DNA of 64,000 nt from contig NZ_CADIJX010000003.1 of assembly GCF_902859625.1 (NCBI RefSeq), forward strand, positions 434,001 to 498,000, in the 5' to 3' direction. The notes under the pieces are model-generated. The model was not told the origin of the DNA. It did no database searches and was given only the letters and a program-made list of their open reading frames with translations. Both the position numbers and the translations under genes were made by a program. The stretch is from Achromobacter pestifer (lineage in GTDB: Bacteria > Pseudomonadota > Gammaproteobacteria > Burkholderiales > Burkholderiaceae_B). Below are positions 45,948 to 55,457 of the stretch, one piece after another. Position 1 is the first letter of the stretch; every line of letters starts with the position of its first letter.

Positions 45948-46771
45948 CGCGCCAGCCTGGCATCGATGAATGCGCTGATCGCGCGCGTTTCATCGTTGTC
46001 GGCGCCCACGTCCGCATTGATCTGCGCGTGGTTGCGGGCGACGCCCAGCAGTTCGGCCATGCCGCCCTGCGCCGCCAATTGGTCGGCATAGCCCTGCGAC
46101 CGGCGGCAAGGGTCTGGGCGCAGCGTTGAGCACACGAACAAGGCGGGTGGCTGCCTGCCGCGTAGCTGCGCGGCGGGCGACGCCGCCGCCCATTGCGCCG
46201 GGTCGGCGCCGAACGCATCGTCATAGAATGCGGCGTGAGGGCGGGGCATGACGTCCAGCAGGTCGAAGCCGGCGCCGTCCAGGATGATGCTGACGCGCCA
46301 GAGTTGTGCGCCGGTACGTTGGCGCATCGAGGCATCCGCGGCCAACAGCGCCAGCAGGTGGCCGCCCGATGAATGGCCCATGACGACGAGGCGGTCGGGG
46401 TCGGCATTCCACGCCCCGGCCTGTCGGCCGACCCAGGCCAGGGCGCGGCCCAGGTCCTCGGCCTGCGCTTCGGGTCTTGCTTGCGGCAGCAAGCGCGTGT
46501 TGACCGACACGACCACAAAGCCCTGCGGCAGCCAGTGGGCCAGCTTGTTCTGGACGACTTCCGGCGCGGCCTTGTCGCCGTTTTTCCATGACCCGCCGTG
46601 GACGATGACCAGAACGGGAGCGGGCGCTGGGGTGAGGGTGGCGGGCAGGTAGACGTCGGCGATCTGGGCGGCGTCCGGCCCGTAGCGCTGGTCCATCAGC
46701 GGAGCGGCGGACGCCGCCCCATGCAGCGCGGCGGTCAGAAGCAGGGCAGGCAGCAGGCGAGGGGCGCGCAT
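45944..46771 (-). CDS. Secreted alpha/beta-hydrolase (HSL/esterase type)
   Basis: A 275-aa protein from ATG 46771, chosen because it gives a clean signal peptide (MRAPRLLPALLLTAALHGAA). The oxyanion motif VIVHGGSWKNGD and nucleophile elbow VMGHSSGGHLLALL identify a carboxylesterase of the hormone-sensitive-lipase/BD-FAE group. A late His (VARNHAQIN) can complete the triad. It is convergent with the T6SS immunity gene (4-nt overlap of stops), and marks the end of the T6SS island. The substrate is unknown. Confidence 0.8.
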   Translation of the reverse strand: MRAPRLLPALLLTAALHGAASAAPLMDQRYGPDAAQIADVYLPATLTPAPAPVLVIVHGGSWKNGDKAAPEVVQNKLAHWLPQGFVVVSVNTRLLPQARPEAQAEDLGRALAWVGRQAGAWNADPDRLVVMGHSSGGHLLALLAADASMRQRTGAQLWRVSIILDGAGFDLLDVMPRPHAAFYDDAFGADPAQWAAASPAAQLRGRQPPALFVCSTLRPDPCRRSQGYADQLAAQGGMAELLGVARNHAQINADVGADNDETRAISAFIDARLAR

Positions 46772-46905
46772 GGACGTCCGGAGGTAAGAGGGATGCCCGT
46801 TACTGTAGCCCGTGTCAGACGTTCTCGGCGCGGCCTGCGCCCGGCGCCAAGCTGTGGCATGCTGCGGCCGATCTGCTTCTTCCGCGTGCGCCCCGCCACG
46901 TTGCA

Positions 46906-47349
46906 ATGCCTACCTTCCTGCTTCGTTTTTTTGACTTCCTGCTGCTTTCCGCCGCTGCCGCGCTATTCGGCGCCTGCCTGACTTCGTTACTGACGACGGG
47001 CGCCTACGGCTGGGTGGTTCCGAATGCGCCCTATCTGTACGAGCCACGCGACTTTTTCGTGGATGCCGCCCTCGCAGGACTGGCGGGCCTGCTGTTGCTG
47101 ACGCTGGCCGAACGCATTCCGGCGGTGCGGCGATCTACCGGTTGGCGGATGGGGGCAACATTGGCTGCGGCGTTGGTCGCCCTGGCCCTCGCGCCGCCCG
47201 CGCCCCTGGTATTTGGCAATACCTGGGCGCCGGGCGAGGCCCTGCGGGAATTGTTCCTGGCGCAGTGGCAGATGGTGCTGCCCATCGCGCTGGTCGCGGT
47301 GGTGCTTAGAGGCGCGGTCTGGCGGCTTTCCGCCTGGCGTGGAGGCTAG
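46906..47349 (+). CDS. Small four-helix membrane protein, unknown
   Basis: A 147-aa protein with four predicted membrane segments (about 8-30, 52-69, 80-100 and 122-138) and short loops. It has no motif I recognise. It is divergent from the esterase and upstream of the glutathione transferase gene, separated from both by more than 100 nt, so it may be a single-gene unit. Codon use matches its neighbours. Confidence 0.6.
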   Translation: MPTFLLRFFDFLLLSAAAALFGACLTSLLTTGAYGWVVPNAPYLYEPRDFFVDAALAGLAGLLLLTLAERIPAVRRSTGWRMGATLAAALVALALAPPAPLVFGNTWAPGEALRELFLAQWQMVLPIALVAVVLRGAVWRLSAWRGG

Positions 47350-47473
47350 GCGGACAGCCTCCATTCAGCCAGGTCGGCCATCCGGGATTTCATTGAAATG
47401 CCCGGGATTTGCGCTAGGATTATCGGCGCAAATACCGCCTGCACCTTCCCGCCTTCCCTGGAGCCCCCCTCGC

Positions 47474-48178
47474 ATGACTTCCCTTGATTCGTTTGCCATC
47501 ACCAAGAAGTGGCCCGCTCAGCATCCCGACCGTATCCAGCTGTATTCCTTGCCCACGCCCAATGGCGTGAAGGTGTCGATCCTGCTGGAAGAACTGGGTT
47601 TGCCCTACGAGGCGCACCGCGTCAGTTTTGATACGCAGGACCAGTTTTCGCCTGAGTTCCTGTCGCTTAGCCCGAACAACAAGATTCCGGCCATCCTGGA
47701 TCCCAATGGTCCGGACGGCAAGCCGTTGGCGCTGTTCGAGTCCGGCGCCATCCTGGTCTATCTGGCCAGCAAGACGGGCAAGTTGATTCCGGCCGATACC
47801 GCGGGCCGCTACGAGACGCTGCAATGGATCATGTTCCAGATGGGCGGCATCGGCCCAATGTTCGGCCAGTTGGGCTTCTTTCATAAATTCGCCGGCAAGG
47901 AATACGAAGACAAGCGCCCGCGCGACCGCTACGCGGCCGAGTCCAAGCGCTTGCTGAACGTGCTGGACCAGCGCCTGGAAGGCCGCGATTGGGTCATGGG
48001 CGATGAATACACCATTGCCGACATCGCCATCCTGCCGTGGGTGCGCAACCTGGTTGGCTTCTATGACGCTGGTGATCTGGTCGAGTTCTCGAAGTTCAAG
48101 AACATCGCCCGCGTGCTGGCAGCCTTCGTGGCCCGTCCGGCCGTGGACAGGGGCTTGACGATTCCCGCCGCCGCATAA
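47474..48178 (+). CDS. Glutathione S-transferase, YghU/YfcG-like
   Basis: A 234-aa protein. The N-terminal thioredoxin fold shows IQLYSLPTPNGVKVSILLEE with an Asn in the active-site position, PNNKIPAI and LFESGAILVYLA (the glutathione-binding E-S pair). The C-terminal helical domain has DEYTIADIAILPWV. This pattern matches the Nu-class transferase/disulfide reductase group (YghU, YfcG). It could reduce disulfides or conjugate glutathione to electrophiles in the cytoplasm. It is followed by strong hairpins. Confidence 0.9.
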   Translation: MTSLDSFAITKKWPAQHPDRIQLYSLPTPNGVKVSILLEELGLPYEAHRVSFDTQDQFSPEFLSLSPNNKIPAILDPNGPDGKPLALFESGAILVYLASKTGKLIPADTAGRYETLQWIMFQMGGIGPMFGQLGFFHKFAGKEYEDKRPRDRYAAESKRLLNVLDQRLEGRDWVMGDEYTIADIAILPWVRNLVGFYDAGDLVEFSKFKNIARVLAAFVARPAVDRGLTIPAAA

Positions 48179-48180
48179 CG

Positions 48181-48233
48181 GCAGGCTGGGCCTAGCCGCC
48201 GCTGCATAGGAGCAGGCTGGGCCTTGCCGCCGC
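48181..48233. repeat. Two-copy direct repeat after the glutathione transferase gene
   Basis: A 22-nt unit beginning GCAGGCTGGGCCT occurs at 48181-48202 and again at 48212-48233, differing at one base (A or T at position 14). The 31-nt period and location right after the stop suggest a small intergenic repeat; the second copy overlaps the terminator hairpin. Confidence 0.6.
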
Positions 48234-48255
48234 CGTGGCCGGCGGTGGCGGCAAG
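48223..48255 (+). terminator. Strong stem-loop after the glutathione transferase gene
   Basis: CTTGCCGCC (48223-48231) pairs with GGCGGCAAG (48247-48255), with further pairing inside. No T-run follows. A second perfect hairpin lies immediately downstream. Confidence 0.5.
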
Positions 48256-48256
48256 C

Positions 48257-48272
48257 GTGGCTTTCGAGCCAC
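48257..48272 (+). terminator. Second hairpin with TTCG tetraloop
   Basis: GTGGCT (48257-48262), a TTCG loop, then AGCCAC (48267-48272). UUCG is a very stable loop. With the preceding stem it separates the transferase gene from the cytochrome operon. Confidence 0.5.
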
Positions 48273-48319
48273 CCACTAAGGGTTTGCGAGAGATCAAACA
48301 AGCCCGCAGAAGTTATGTT

Positions 48320-48345
48320 TTTCAGTCATAAGCTTATTACTGAAA
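48320..48345. promoter_or_regulatory. 26-nt near-perfect palindrome upstream of the cytochrome c operon
   Basis: TTTCAGT (48320-48326) and ACTGAAA (48339-48345) flank a perfect 10-nt palindrome ATAAGCTTAT (48328-48337); only one base pair of 13 is mismatched. It is centred 95 nt upstream of the cytochrome start and is AT-rich in otherwise GC-rich DNA. It looks like an operator for a dimeric repressor or activator. Confidence 0.5.
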
Positions 48346-48426
48346 GGCGTAAGCTTCCTCCAAAAGCTGGACAGGCCGTACGAACTCCCCGACGTGCACG
48401 CTGCCCAGCGGATACGGAGGGTAGTA

Positions 48427-49776
48427 ATGAGGAAGTTCGGGATCAAGGCGGTGGCCGGCCTGCTGATTGCAGCGGGCCTGGCAATCGGTGGCGCGCAGCT
48501 GCTGACCGCGAATCGCAAGACAGACACGACGGCATCCGTCGACATCCATGACAGGCGGCTGATCGAGGCCGGCGCCTATATTGCGCGCACCGGTGACTGC
48601 GTGGCCTGTCACAGCGTGCCCAATGGCAAGCCCTTCGCGGGCGGCCTGGCGATGCAGACGCCGGTGGGCACGATCTATTCGTCGAACATCACGCCCGACC
48701 AGCAGTCGGGCATCGGCAGCTACAGCTACGCCGATTTCAAGAACGCGGTGCAGCATGGCATCCGCAAGGACGGCACGCCCTTGTACCCGGCCATGCCGTA
48801 TCCGTCATACGCCATCATGCCGGATACCGATATCCAGGCGCTGTATGCGTACTTCATGTCGCAGGTTGAACCCGTCAGCCAGCCCAGCGCCGATTCCACG
48901 ATTCCATGGCCGCTGAACATGCGCTGGCCCATGGCGTGGTGGCAGTTGCTGTTCGCGGGCCAGCGCGATTTTGCGGCGCCAGCAGGAGCGGATGAAAAGC
49001 TGACGCGCGGGGCGTATCTGGTGGAAGGCCCGGGCCACTGCGGCGCCTGCCACACGCCACGCGGCCTGGCGTATCAGGAAAAGGCGCTGTCGCTGGCGGA
49101 CGGCGATGCTTTCCTGTCAGGCGCCGTCATCGATGGCTGGCGGGCCAAGAGCCTGCGCGGCGAGGCCCAGGGCTTGCAGTCATGGAGCGCGGAAGAGATC
49201 GGCCTGTTCCTGAAGACAGGGCGCACCGACAAGGTGGCGGCGTTTGGCGCGATGGCGGATGTGGTTGAGCACAGCACCCGCTATTTCACGGATGGCGATA
49301 TCGCCAGCATCGCGGCCTACCTGAAGCAGCTGCCCGCCGTCAATGGCAAGCTTGCGACCTTCCCGCCGAAGGCCGACACCACCACGGCCGCCTTGCGGGA
49401 CGGCCGCTACGATGCACGCGGCGCCGTGATCTACATGGAGCAGTGCGTCGTCTGCCACCGGGCGGACGGGCAAGGCATGCCGCGTATTTTCCCCGCGCTG
49501 GCGGGCAATTCGGCGGTGTTCGCCCAGAACCCGCAGTCCATCATTCAAATCACGTTGGAAGGCGGCAAGATGCCGGCCAACGACACGGACGTGATGGCCT
49601 TTGCCATGCCGGGCTTCAAGCACCTGAGCAATCAGGACGTCACCGACGTCATCAACTTCATCCGCACGGCATGGACGAACCAGGCTCCGCCGATTGGCGA
49701 GAACGACGTCGCGCACATTCGCGATTTCCTGGCCAGCAAGAAGCCGAACATCGTCGCCGGAGGCAAGCATGAGTAA
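48427..49776 (+). CDS. Triheme c-type cytochrome (alcohol-dehydrogenase cytochrome subunit type)
   Basis: A 449-aa protein from ATG 48427, six nt after GGAGG. An N-terminal signal/anchor (about 8-27) exports it. Three heme sites are seen: CVACH (58-62), CGACH (204-208) and CVVCH (339-343), each in its own cytochrome c domain. This is the layout of the cytochrome subunits that pass electrons from membrane-bound dehydrogenases to quinone or oxidases. No dehydrogenase subunit lies next to it; instead a TsdA-like diheme cytochrome overlaps its end by 8 nt. The pair may therefore form an electron-transfer unit for thiosulfate or another small donor (inference). Confidence 0.88.
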   Translation: MRKFGIKAVAGLLIAAGLAIGGAQLLTANRKTDTTASVDIHDRRLIEAGAYIARTGDCVACHSVPNGKPFAGGLAMQTPVGTIYSSNITPDQQSGIGSYSYADFKNAVQHGIRKDGTPLYPAMPYPSYAIMPDTDIQALYAYFMSQVEPVSQPSADSTIPWPLNMRWPMAWWQLLFAGQRDFAAPAGADEKLTRGAYLVEGPGHCGACHTPRGLAYQEKALSLADGDAFLSGAVIDGWRAKSLRGEAQGLQSWSAEEIGLFLKTGRTDKVAAFGAMADVVEHSTRYFTDGDIASIAAYLKQLPAVNGKLATFPPKADTTTAALRDGRYDARGAVIYMEQCVVCHRADGQGMPRIFPALAGNSAVFAQNPQSIIQITLEGGKMPANDTDVMAFAMPGFKHLSNQDVTDVINFIRTAWTNQAPPIGENDVAHIRDFLASKKPNIVAGGKHE

Positions 49777-50689
49777 GCACACCAGGATCGCCACGTTGCT
49801 GGCGCTTGCGATTGCCGGTGGCGGCTGGATCGCCGCCTCCGCGGCGCCCGATACGCCGGCGTCAAGCGCGCCGGTGGATAGCCGCAATACCTTTGCCGTG
49901 ATCGACAAGGACGGAAAACGCTTGCCCGACTACACGATCCCGTCGGATACGCAGATTGCCAAGGAACCGAATGCGGACCAGATCAACTACGGCAAACGCC
50001 TGTTGAACGAAACGCGCCGCCTGCTGCCGCAGAACACCGGTGCCAGCATGAATTGCAATAGCTGCCACGTACAGGAAGGCAAGAAGCCGATGGGGGCGCC
50101 GTACATCAACACGGTCAACACCTTTCCGCAGTTCAACCCGCGCGCGAACCGCGTGGTGTCGCTGGAGGACCGCATCAACGGCTGCTTCATGCGTTCGATG
50201 AACGGCAAGCCGCTGGAAAAGGACTCAGCGGAAATGAAGGCGATGATTGCCTACATGAAGTGGCTGGCGCAGGACGTGCCGCATGGCGCCAAGGTGCAGA
50301 TCCAAAACGCCTGGCCGATCGACACCAAGCTTGTGCCCGACCCGGTGCGCGGCAAGGGCCTGTATGCCGCGCAATGTGCGTCCTGCCATGGCGCCAACGG
50401 CGAAGGCAAGAAGGACCGCGCGGGCGACATCGTGTTTCCGCCATTGTGGGGGGATGAGTCCTTCAACATCGGCGCGGGACTGGCGCGCACCTACAAGGCC
50501 GCCGCGTTCATCCGCAACAGCATGCCGATGGGGGTGAACACGCACGGCAACTGGGGTGAAGGCGATGTGCTGTCCGATCAGGACGCGGTGGACGTGGCGG
50601 AATACTTCACCCACATGCCCCGTCCGGACTTCGCTGGCAAGGACAAAGACTTCCCCAACGGCAAGAAACCCAAGGACTCGCGCTACTGA
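49769..50689 (+). CDS. Diheme cytochrome, TsdA-like thiosulfate dehydrogenase
   Basis: A 306-aa protein whose ATG overlaps the previous stop by 8 nt. It has a signal peptide (about 1-26). Heme sites are CNSCH (96-100) and CASCH (203-207). Between them, EDRINGCFMRSMNGKPL carries a Cys at about 139, matching the region where TsdA enzymes place their unusual cysteine heme ligand. TsdA oxidises two thiosulfate to tetrathionate in the periplasm. I infer this activity from motifs only; some relatives are plain electron carriers. The upstream triheme protein is the likely electron acceptor. Confidence 0.75.
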   Translation: MSKHTRIATLLALAIAGGGWIAASAAPDTPASSAPVDSRNTFAVIDKDGKRLPDYTIPSDTQIAKEPNADQINYGKRLLNETRRLLPQNTGASMNCNSCHVQEGKKPMGAPYINTVNTFPQFNPRANRVVSLEDRINGCFMRSMNGKPLEKDSAEMKAMIAYMKWLAQDVPHGAKVQIQNAWPIDTKLVPDPVRGKGLYAAQCASCHGANGEGKKDRAGDIVFPPLWGDESFNIGAGLARTYKAAAFIRNSMPMGVNTHGNWGEGDVLSDQDAVDVAEYFTHMPRPDFAGKDKDFPNGKKPKDSRY

Positions 50690-50735
50690 GCTTCTACAAT
50701 CGGCCCTGTCATTCCTTCAGAATCCCAGGGCCGCC

Positions 50736-51662
50736 ATGGAACTTCGCCAGTTGCGTTACTTCGTCCGCGTCGTCGAAGCGGGTAGCATTGGCCGGGCGGC
50801 CATGTCGATCGGCATGGTCACCTCTGCCCTCAGCCAGCAGATCAGCCGGCTGGAAGGCGAGCTCTCCACCCGTCTGTTGCAGCGCAGCGCCAGCGGCGTG
50901 GTGCCTACCGATGCCGGTCTGGCGTTTTTCCGTCAAGCGCAGCTTGCCCTGCGCCATGCGGATGACGCGGTGCAGGCTGCCCAGCAGGCGCGGCTGGCCG
51001 GCCACGTCAGCGTGGGCTTGCCGTCCACCACGGCGGCCATTCTTGGGGCGCCGTTCTTGCAGGCCATGAACGAGCGCTATCCCGACATCCGCCTGCATCT
51101 GGTCGAAGCGCTGTCGGGCCACTTGAGCGACATGCTCAATGGCCGCCTGCTGGACCTGGCCATCGTGTTTCACGCGGAGTCCGCACGGCGCTGGAGCATC
51201 ATGCCGCTCTTGGACGAACCCTTGTTTCTTTGCGCCCGGCGTGACATGCCCGGCGTGCCCGACAGCGACACGACGCGGCTGGAAGCCATTGCCCACCTGC
51301 CGCTGGTGTTGCCCAGCGGCCGCCACGGCTTGCGGGCGCTGGTCAATAACGCTTTCCAGCAATTGGGGCAGACGCCGCGCGTGGTGGCCGAAGTGGATGG
51401 TCTGTCGCTGCTGATGGACGTGGTGCAGCTGGGCAACGCGGCCACCATCCAACCCAGCTCGGCCACGGCGCGCATCGCACCCGGCCAATTGCACATGGCG
51501 CGCATCGAAGACACCCATCTGTTTCGTTCCAATCTGTTGGCCAGCCTGTCCGACGACGAACTGTCGCCCGCCGCGCTGGCGGCCCGGCTGGTGCTGGCCG
51601 ACGTGTCTCGCACGCTGGCGCGGGACGGAAAGTGGGCGGTGGTGGCTCTTCACGATTCGTGA
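50736..51662 (+). CDS. tcuR: LysR-family regulator of the tricarballylate locus (TcuR-like)
   Basis: A 308-aa protein. The HTH region (MELRQLRYFVRVVEAGSIGR to about residue 60) and a LysR effector domain are clear. It lies immediately upstream of tcuA and tcuB on the same strand; in Salmonella TcuR activates tcuABC in response to tricarballylate, which supports the name. The 77-nt gap before tcuA (51663-51739) is the probable binding region. The ligand here could also be a related tricarboxylate. Confidence 0.8.
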   Translation: MELRQLRYFVRVVEAGSIGRAAMSIGMVTSALSQQISRLEGELSTRLLQRSASGVVPTDAGLAFFRQAQLALRHADDAVQAAQQARLAGHVSVGLPSTTAAILGAPFLQAMNERYPDIRLHLVEALSGHLSDMLNGRLLDLAIVFHAESARRWSIMPLLDEPLFLCARRDMPGVPDSDTTRLEAIAHLPLVLPSGRHGLRALVNNAFQQLGQTPRVVAEVDGLSLLMDVVQLGNAATIQPSSATARIAPGQLHMARIEDTHLFRSNLLASLSDDELSPAALAARLVLADVSRTLARDGKWAVVALHDS

Positions 51663-51739
51663 ATACCTGTTGACGCCTGCCTGATATCGCAACCGCCACC
51701 CGCTAGGTACAGTCGGCCTCTTGATTCGGGGACGATGGC

Positions 51740-53146
51740 ATGGTGGACGTCTTGGTGGTGGGTGGGGGCAACGCGGCATTGTGCGCGGCCCTGATGGCGC
51801 GCGAGGCCGGCGCCAGCGTGATGCTGCTGGAAGCGGCGCCGCGCGAATGGCGCGGGGGCAATTCGCAACACACGCGCAACCTGCGCTGCATGCATGATGC
51901 GCCGCAGGACGTCTTGATCGAGGCGTATCCCGAAGAAGAATATTGGCAAGACTTGCTGAAGGTCACGGGCGGGCAGACCGACGAACATCTGGCGCGGCTG
52001 GTCATTCGTGAATCCTCGACGTGTCGTGACTGGATGCGCCGCCATGGCGTGAACTTCCAGCCGCCACTGTCGGGGGCGCTGCACGTGGCGCGCACCAACG
52101 CCTTCTTCATGGGCGGCGGCAAAGCCTTGGTGAATGCCTATTACCGCAGCGCGGAAGCGCTGGGCGTGCAGATTCGCTACAACGCCCCGGTGGATTCGCT
52201 GGAGCTGGAAGACGGCCGTTTCAAGGCGGCGTACATCGGCGACGAACGCATCGAAGCGCGCGCCTGTGTGCTGGCTGCCGGTGGCTTTGAGTCCAACCGG
52301 GAATGGTTGCGCGAGGCCTGGGGTCAGAACGAACGCGGAGAATGGCCGGCCGACAATTTCCTGATCCGCGGCACGCGCTTCAACATGGGCGTGCTGCTGA
52401 AATTCATGCTGGATGCCGGCGCCGATGCCATCGGCGACCCCTCCCAATCGCATTGCGTGGCCATCGATGCGCGCGCGCCCCTCTATGACGGCGGCATCTG
52501 CACGCGCATCGACTGCGTGTCGCTGGGGGTGGTGGTCAACCGCGACGCGGTGCGCTTCTACGACGAAGGCGAGGACTTCTGGCCCAAGCGCTACGCCATC
52601 TGGGGCCGTCTGACCGCGATGCAGCCGGGGCAGATCGCCTATTCCATCATTGACGCGAAGGCCATCGGCCGCTTCATGCCGCCGGTGTTCCCGGGGGTCA
52701 AGGCCGATACGCTGCCTGAACTGGCCGAGAAGCTGGGCTTGGATCCGGCCACCTTCGAGCAGACCCTGCGCGACTACAACGCCTCCTGTCGGGTTGGCAC
52801 GTTTGACCACACCGCGCTGGACGATTGCCATACTGAAGGCGTCACGCCCGCCAAGACGCATTGGGCGCGGCCGATCGACACCGCGCCGTTTTACGGCTAT
52901 GCGCTGCGCCCGGGCATCACCTTCACCTATCTGGGCCTGAAGGTGGACGACACCGCCGCAGTCCGATTCAACGGCGTGCCTAGCGACAACCTGTTCGTGG
53001 CCGGCGAGATGATGGCCGGCAACGTGCTGGGCAAGGGCTATACGGCGGGGGTGGGTATGTCCATCGGCACCGCGTTCGGCCGCATTGCCGGCACCCAGGC
53101 TGCCGCTGCCGCGTGCACCCAGACCCTTGCGAAGAGCACCACATGA
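51740..53146 (+). CDS. tcuA: FAD-dependent tricarballylate dehydrogenase TcuA
   Basis: A 468-aa protein. The FAD site is [19 protein letters not shown] at the N-terminus. FAD-binding-2/fumarate-reductase-type features follow: [25 protein letters not shown], and the C-terminal [15 protein letters not shown] with [12 protein letters not shown]. TcuA oxidises tricarballylate to cis-aconitate, allowing its use as carbon source. The stop overlaps the tcuB start by 4 nt. Length matches the family. Confidence 0.92.
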   Translation: MVDVLVVGGGNAALCAALMAREAGASVMLLEAAPREWRGGNSQHTRNLRCMHDAPQDVLIEAYPEEEYWQDLLKVTGGQTDEHLARLVIRESSTCRDWMRRHGVNFQPPLSGALHVARTNAFFMGGGKALVNAYYRSAEALGVQIRYNAPVDSLELEDGRFKAAYIGDERIEARACVLAAGGFESNREWLREAWGQNERGEWPADNFLIRGTRFNMGVLLKFMLDAGADAIGDPSQSHCVAIDARAPLYDGGICTRIDCVSLGVVVNRDAVRFYDEGEDFWPKRYAIWGRLTAMQPGQIAYSIIDAKAIGRFMPPVFPGVKADTLPELAEKLGLDPATFEQTLRDYNASCRVGTFDHTALDDCHTEGVTPAKTHWARPIDTAPFYGYALRPGITFTYLGLKVDDTAAVRFNGVPSDNLFVAGEMMAGNVLGKGYTAGVGMSIGTAFGRIAGTQAAAAACTQTLAKSTT

Positions 53147-54372
53147 AACCGCTTGAAGCCCTGGCCCGCGAGGCGCAGTCCTTTTCCACTCCGCATGCCG
53201 AGGCCGCGCCCGTGATGGCCGAGCAGCCCGTACGCTGGCTTGGCAAACAGGCCAAGCCGCAGGCGGATCTTCTGACCGGCGATGAAACCGAAGTGGCCCG
53301 CGTCATGCAGATCTGCAATGCCTGCCGCTATTGCGAAGGGTTCTGCGCGGTGTTCCCCGCCATGACCCGCCGTCTGGAGTTTGGCAAAGCCGATTTGAAC
53401 TACCTGGCCAACCTGTGCCACAACTGCGGCGCCTGTTTGCATGCGTGCCAATACGCGCCGCCGCACGAGTTCGCGGTGAACGTGCCGCAGGCCATGGCCA
53501 AGGTCCGGGTGCAGACCTATACCGATTACGCCTGGCCGGCGGCGCTGGGCACGCTGTACAAGCGCAATGGCCTGGCGTTGTCGTTGGCTACCGCTGCCGG
53601 CCTGGCGCTGTTCCTGGTGCTGGCGGTGTTGATGGCGGGCGGCTTGTTCCACGAGCCGATGGCTGGAAATTTCTATGCCGTGTTCCCGCACAACACGCTG
53701 GCGCTGATGTTCGGTGTGGTGTTCGGCTTCTCGATGCTGGCGTTGGGCGTGGGCGTGACGCGCTTCTGGCGCAACATCAGCCCGGGGGCGGCTTCCGGCG
53801 CTGCGGTGGCCGAAGCGGCGCATGACGCGCTGCGGCTGCGCTATCTGGATGGCGGACATGGCAAGGGCTGCAACAACGCGGACGATGCATTCACGCTGTG
53901 GCGACGCCGGTTCCACCACTTCACGTTCTATGGCTTCATGCTGTGTTTTGCCGCCACCTGCGTGGCGACGCTGTACCACTATCTGTTGGGCCAGCAGGCA
54001 CCGTATCCGTTCTGGAGCGCACCGGTGCTGTTGGGCACCACGGGTGGCATTGGCTTGCTGATTGGACCGGCGGGATTGCTCTGGTTGAACATCAAGCGCC
54101 ATCCGCAACAGGGTGACGCGGCGCAAAAGCCAATGGACCGCGGCTTCATCATGCTGCTGTTCCTGACCAGCGCCACGGGCCTGGCGTTGCTGGCGGGACG
54201 TGACGGCAGCGCAATGGCGTTGCTCTTGGCGATCCACCTGGGCGTGGTGATGGCGCTGTTCCTGACGCTGCCTTACGGCAAGTTCGCCCACGGCATCTAT
54301 CGATCCGCCGCGCTGCTGAAGTGGTCCATTGAAAAGCGCCAACCCAACAAGCTGCAACTGGGGTCCGACTGA
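53143..54372 (+). CDS. tcuB: TcuB, Fe-S/heme membrane partner of TcuA
   Basis: A 409-aa protein from ATG 53143 (ATGA overlap with tcuA). Two four-cysteine clusters lie near residues 58-70 and 93-103: [16 protein letters not shown] and [17 protein letters not shown]. Five or six membrane segments follow, with His residues ([12 protein letters not shown]) suited to heme ligation. TcuB reoxidises the TcuA flavin and passes electrons to the quinone pool. No tcuC transporter gene follows; a Bug receptor is there instead. Confidence 0.92.
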   Translation: MKPLEALAREAQSFSTPHAEAAPVMAEQPVRWLGKQAKPQADLLTGDETEVARVMQICNACRYCEGFCAVFPAMTRRLEFGKADLNYLANLCHNCGACLHACQYAPPHEFAVNVPQAMAKVRVQTYTDYAWPAALGTLYKRNGLALSLATAAGLALFLVLAVLMAGGLFHEPMAGNFYAVFPHNTLALMFGVVFGFSMLALGVGVTRFWRNISPGAASGAAVAEAAHDALRLRYLDGGHGKGCNNADDAFTLWRRRFHHFTFYGFMLCFAATCVATLYHYLLGQQAPYPFWSAPVLLGTTGGIGLLIGPAGLLWLNIKRHPQQGDAAQKPMDRGFIMLLFLTSATGLALLAGRDGSAMALLLAIHLGVVMALFLTLPYGKFAHGIYRSAALLKWSIEKRQPNKLQLGSD

Positions 54373-54446
54373 TCGGCCCCCGTCCCATGTGGACATGACG
54401 GCGCCCCTTGAAGACGCCGCATTCAATGACAAACCAGGAGACTTCC

Positions 54447-55424
54447 ATGTTCCGTACCCGACTGCTGGCGCGCGTTGCGCTGGCTGCCTGTCTGTCGCCG
54501 GCGCTGCCGGCGGCATACGCGCAAACCTTTCCCACCAAACCGATCACGCTGGTGGTGCCGCATTCGGCCGGTGGCACCTCGGATATCCTGGCCCGCACCG
54601 TTGCGGCGGAAGCCGCCAAGACCTTGGGCCAGACCATCGTCATCGACAACAAGGGCGGAGCCAACGGCACCATCGCGGCCAAGCAGGTCGCCTCATCCGC
54701 GCCTGACGGCTACATGTTGCTGCTGGCCACCGCCAGCACGCACGGCATCAATCCGTCGCTGTACTCGCGTATTTCCTACGACGCAGTGAAGGACTTCACG
54801 CCCGTCACGCTGCTGGCGACGGTGCCGAATGTGCTGGTCGTTGGCCCCAATGTGAAGGCCGCGAGCGTTCAGGAGTTGATCGCCTACATCCGGTCGCGCG
54901 GCGACAAGACGAACATGGGGTCGGCGGGCGCGGGCACGCCGGGGCATCTGGCGGGCGAAATGTTCAAGAGCGCAGCCAAGCTGCAATTCACGCATGTGCC
55001 CTACAAGGGCGGCAGCCCAGCCATCACCGATCTGATCGGCGGCCAGATTGATTTCATGTTCACCACCATCCCAGGCGTGTTGCCGCACGTGAAGGCGGGC
55101 ACCCTGCGCGCGCTGGCCGTGACCTCGCCCCAACGCTCGTCGGCCATGCCTGACGTGCCGACGATGGCTGAATCGGGTTTGCCCGGCTTCCAGGCCGTGT
55201 CCTGGCACGGCATCGTCGCACCCGCAGGCACGCCGGATGCGGTCGTCGCCGCGCTGAATTCGGCTCTTAGCGGGGCGCTGGCGGCGCCTGCCGTCAAGCA
55301 ACGCCTGATGGAAGAGGGGGCGCAGGCGTCCAGCGTGAATACCGCCGAATTCGGCAAGTTCATCCAGTCGGAAATCGCGACGTGGGCGCAGGCCGTCAAG
55401 GATTCGGGCGCGACCGCCAACTGA
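54447..55424 (+). CDS. Bug-family (TctC-like) tricarboxylate-binding receptor
   Basis: A 325-aa protein from ATG 54447, preceded by GGAG at 6 nt. The signal peptide ends PAAYAQ. The mature start FPTKPITLVVPHSAGGTSD, GGANGTIAAKQVASSAPDGY and YKGGSPAITDLIGGQIDFMF are hallmarks of Bug receptors, which are greatly expanded in Bordetella and Achromobacter. It should bind tricarballylate or citrate in the periplasm. The membrane partners TctA and TctB are not adjacent, so it either uses distant ones or acts as a sensor. Confidence 0.92.
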   Translation: MFRTRLLARVALAACLSPALPAAYAQTFPTKPITLVVPHSAGGTSDILARTVAAEAAKTLGQTIVIDNKGGANGTIAAKQVASSAPDGYMLLLATASTHGINPSLYSRISYDAVKDFTPVTLLATVPNVLVVGPNVKAASVQELIAYIRSRGDKTNMGSAGAGTPGHLAGEMFKSAAKLQFTHVPYKGGSPAITDLIGGQIDFMFTTIPGVLPHVKAGTLRALAVTSPQRSSAMPDVPTMAESGLPGFQAVSWHGIVAPAGTPDAVVAALNSALSGALAAPAVKQRLMEEGAQASSVNTAEFGKFIQSEIATWAQAVKDSGATAN

Positions 55425-55457
55425 GACGCGCCGCCCCTGCATGCTAGGATTCCCGGC

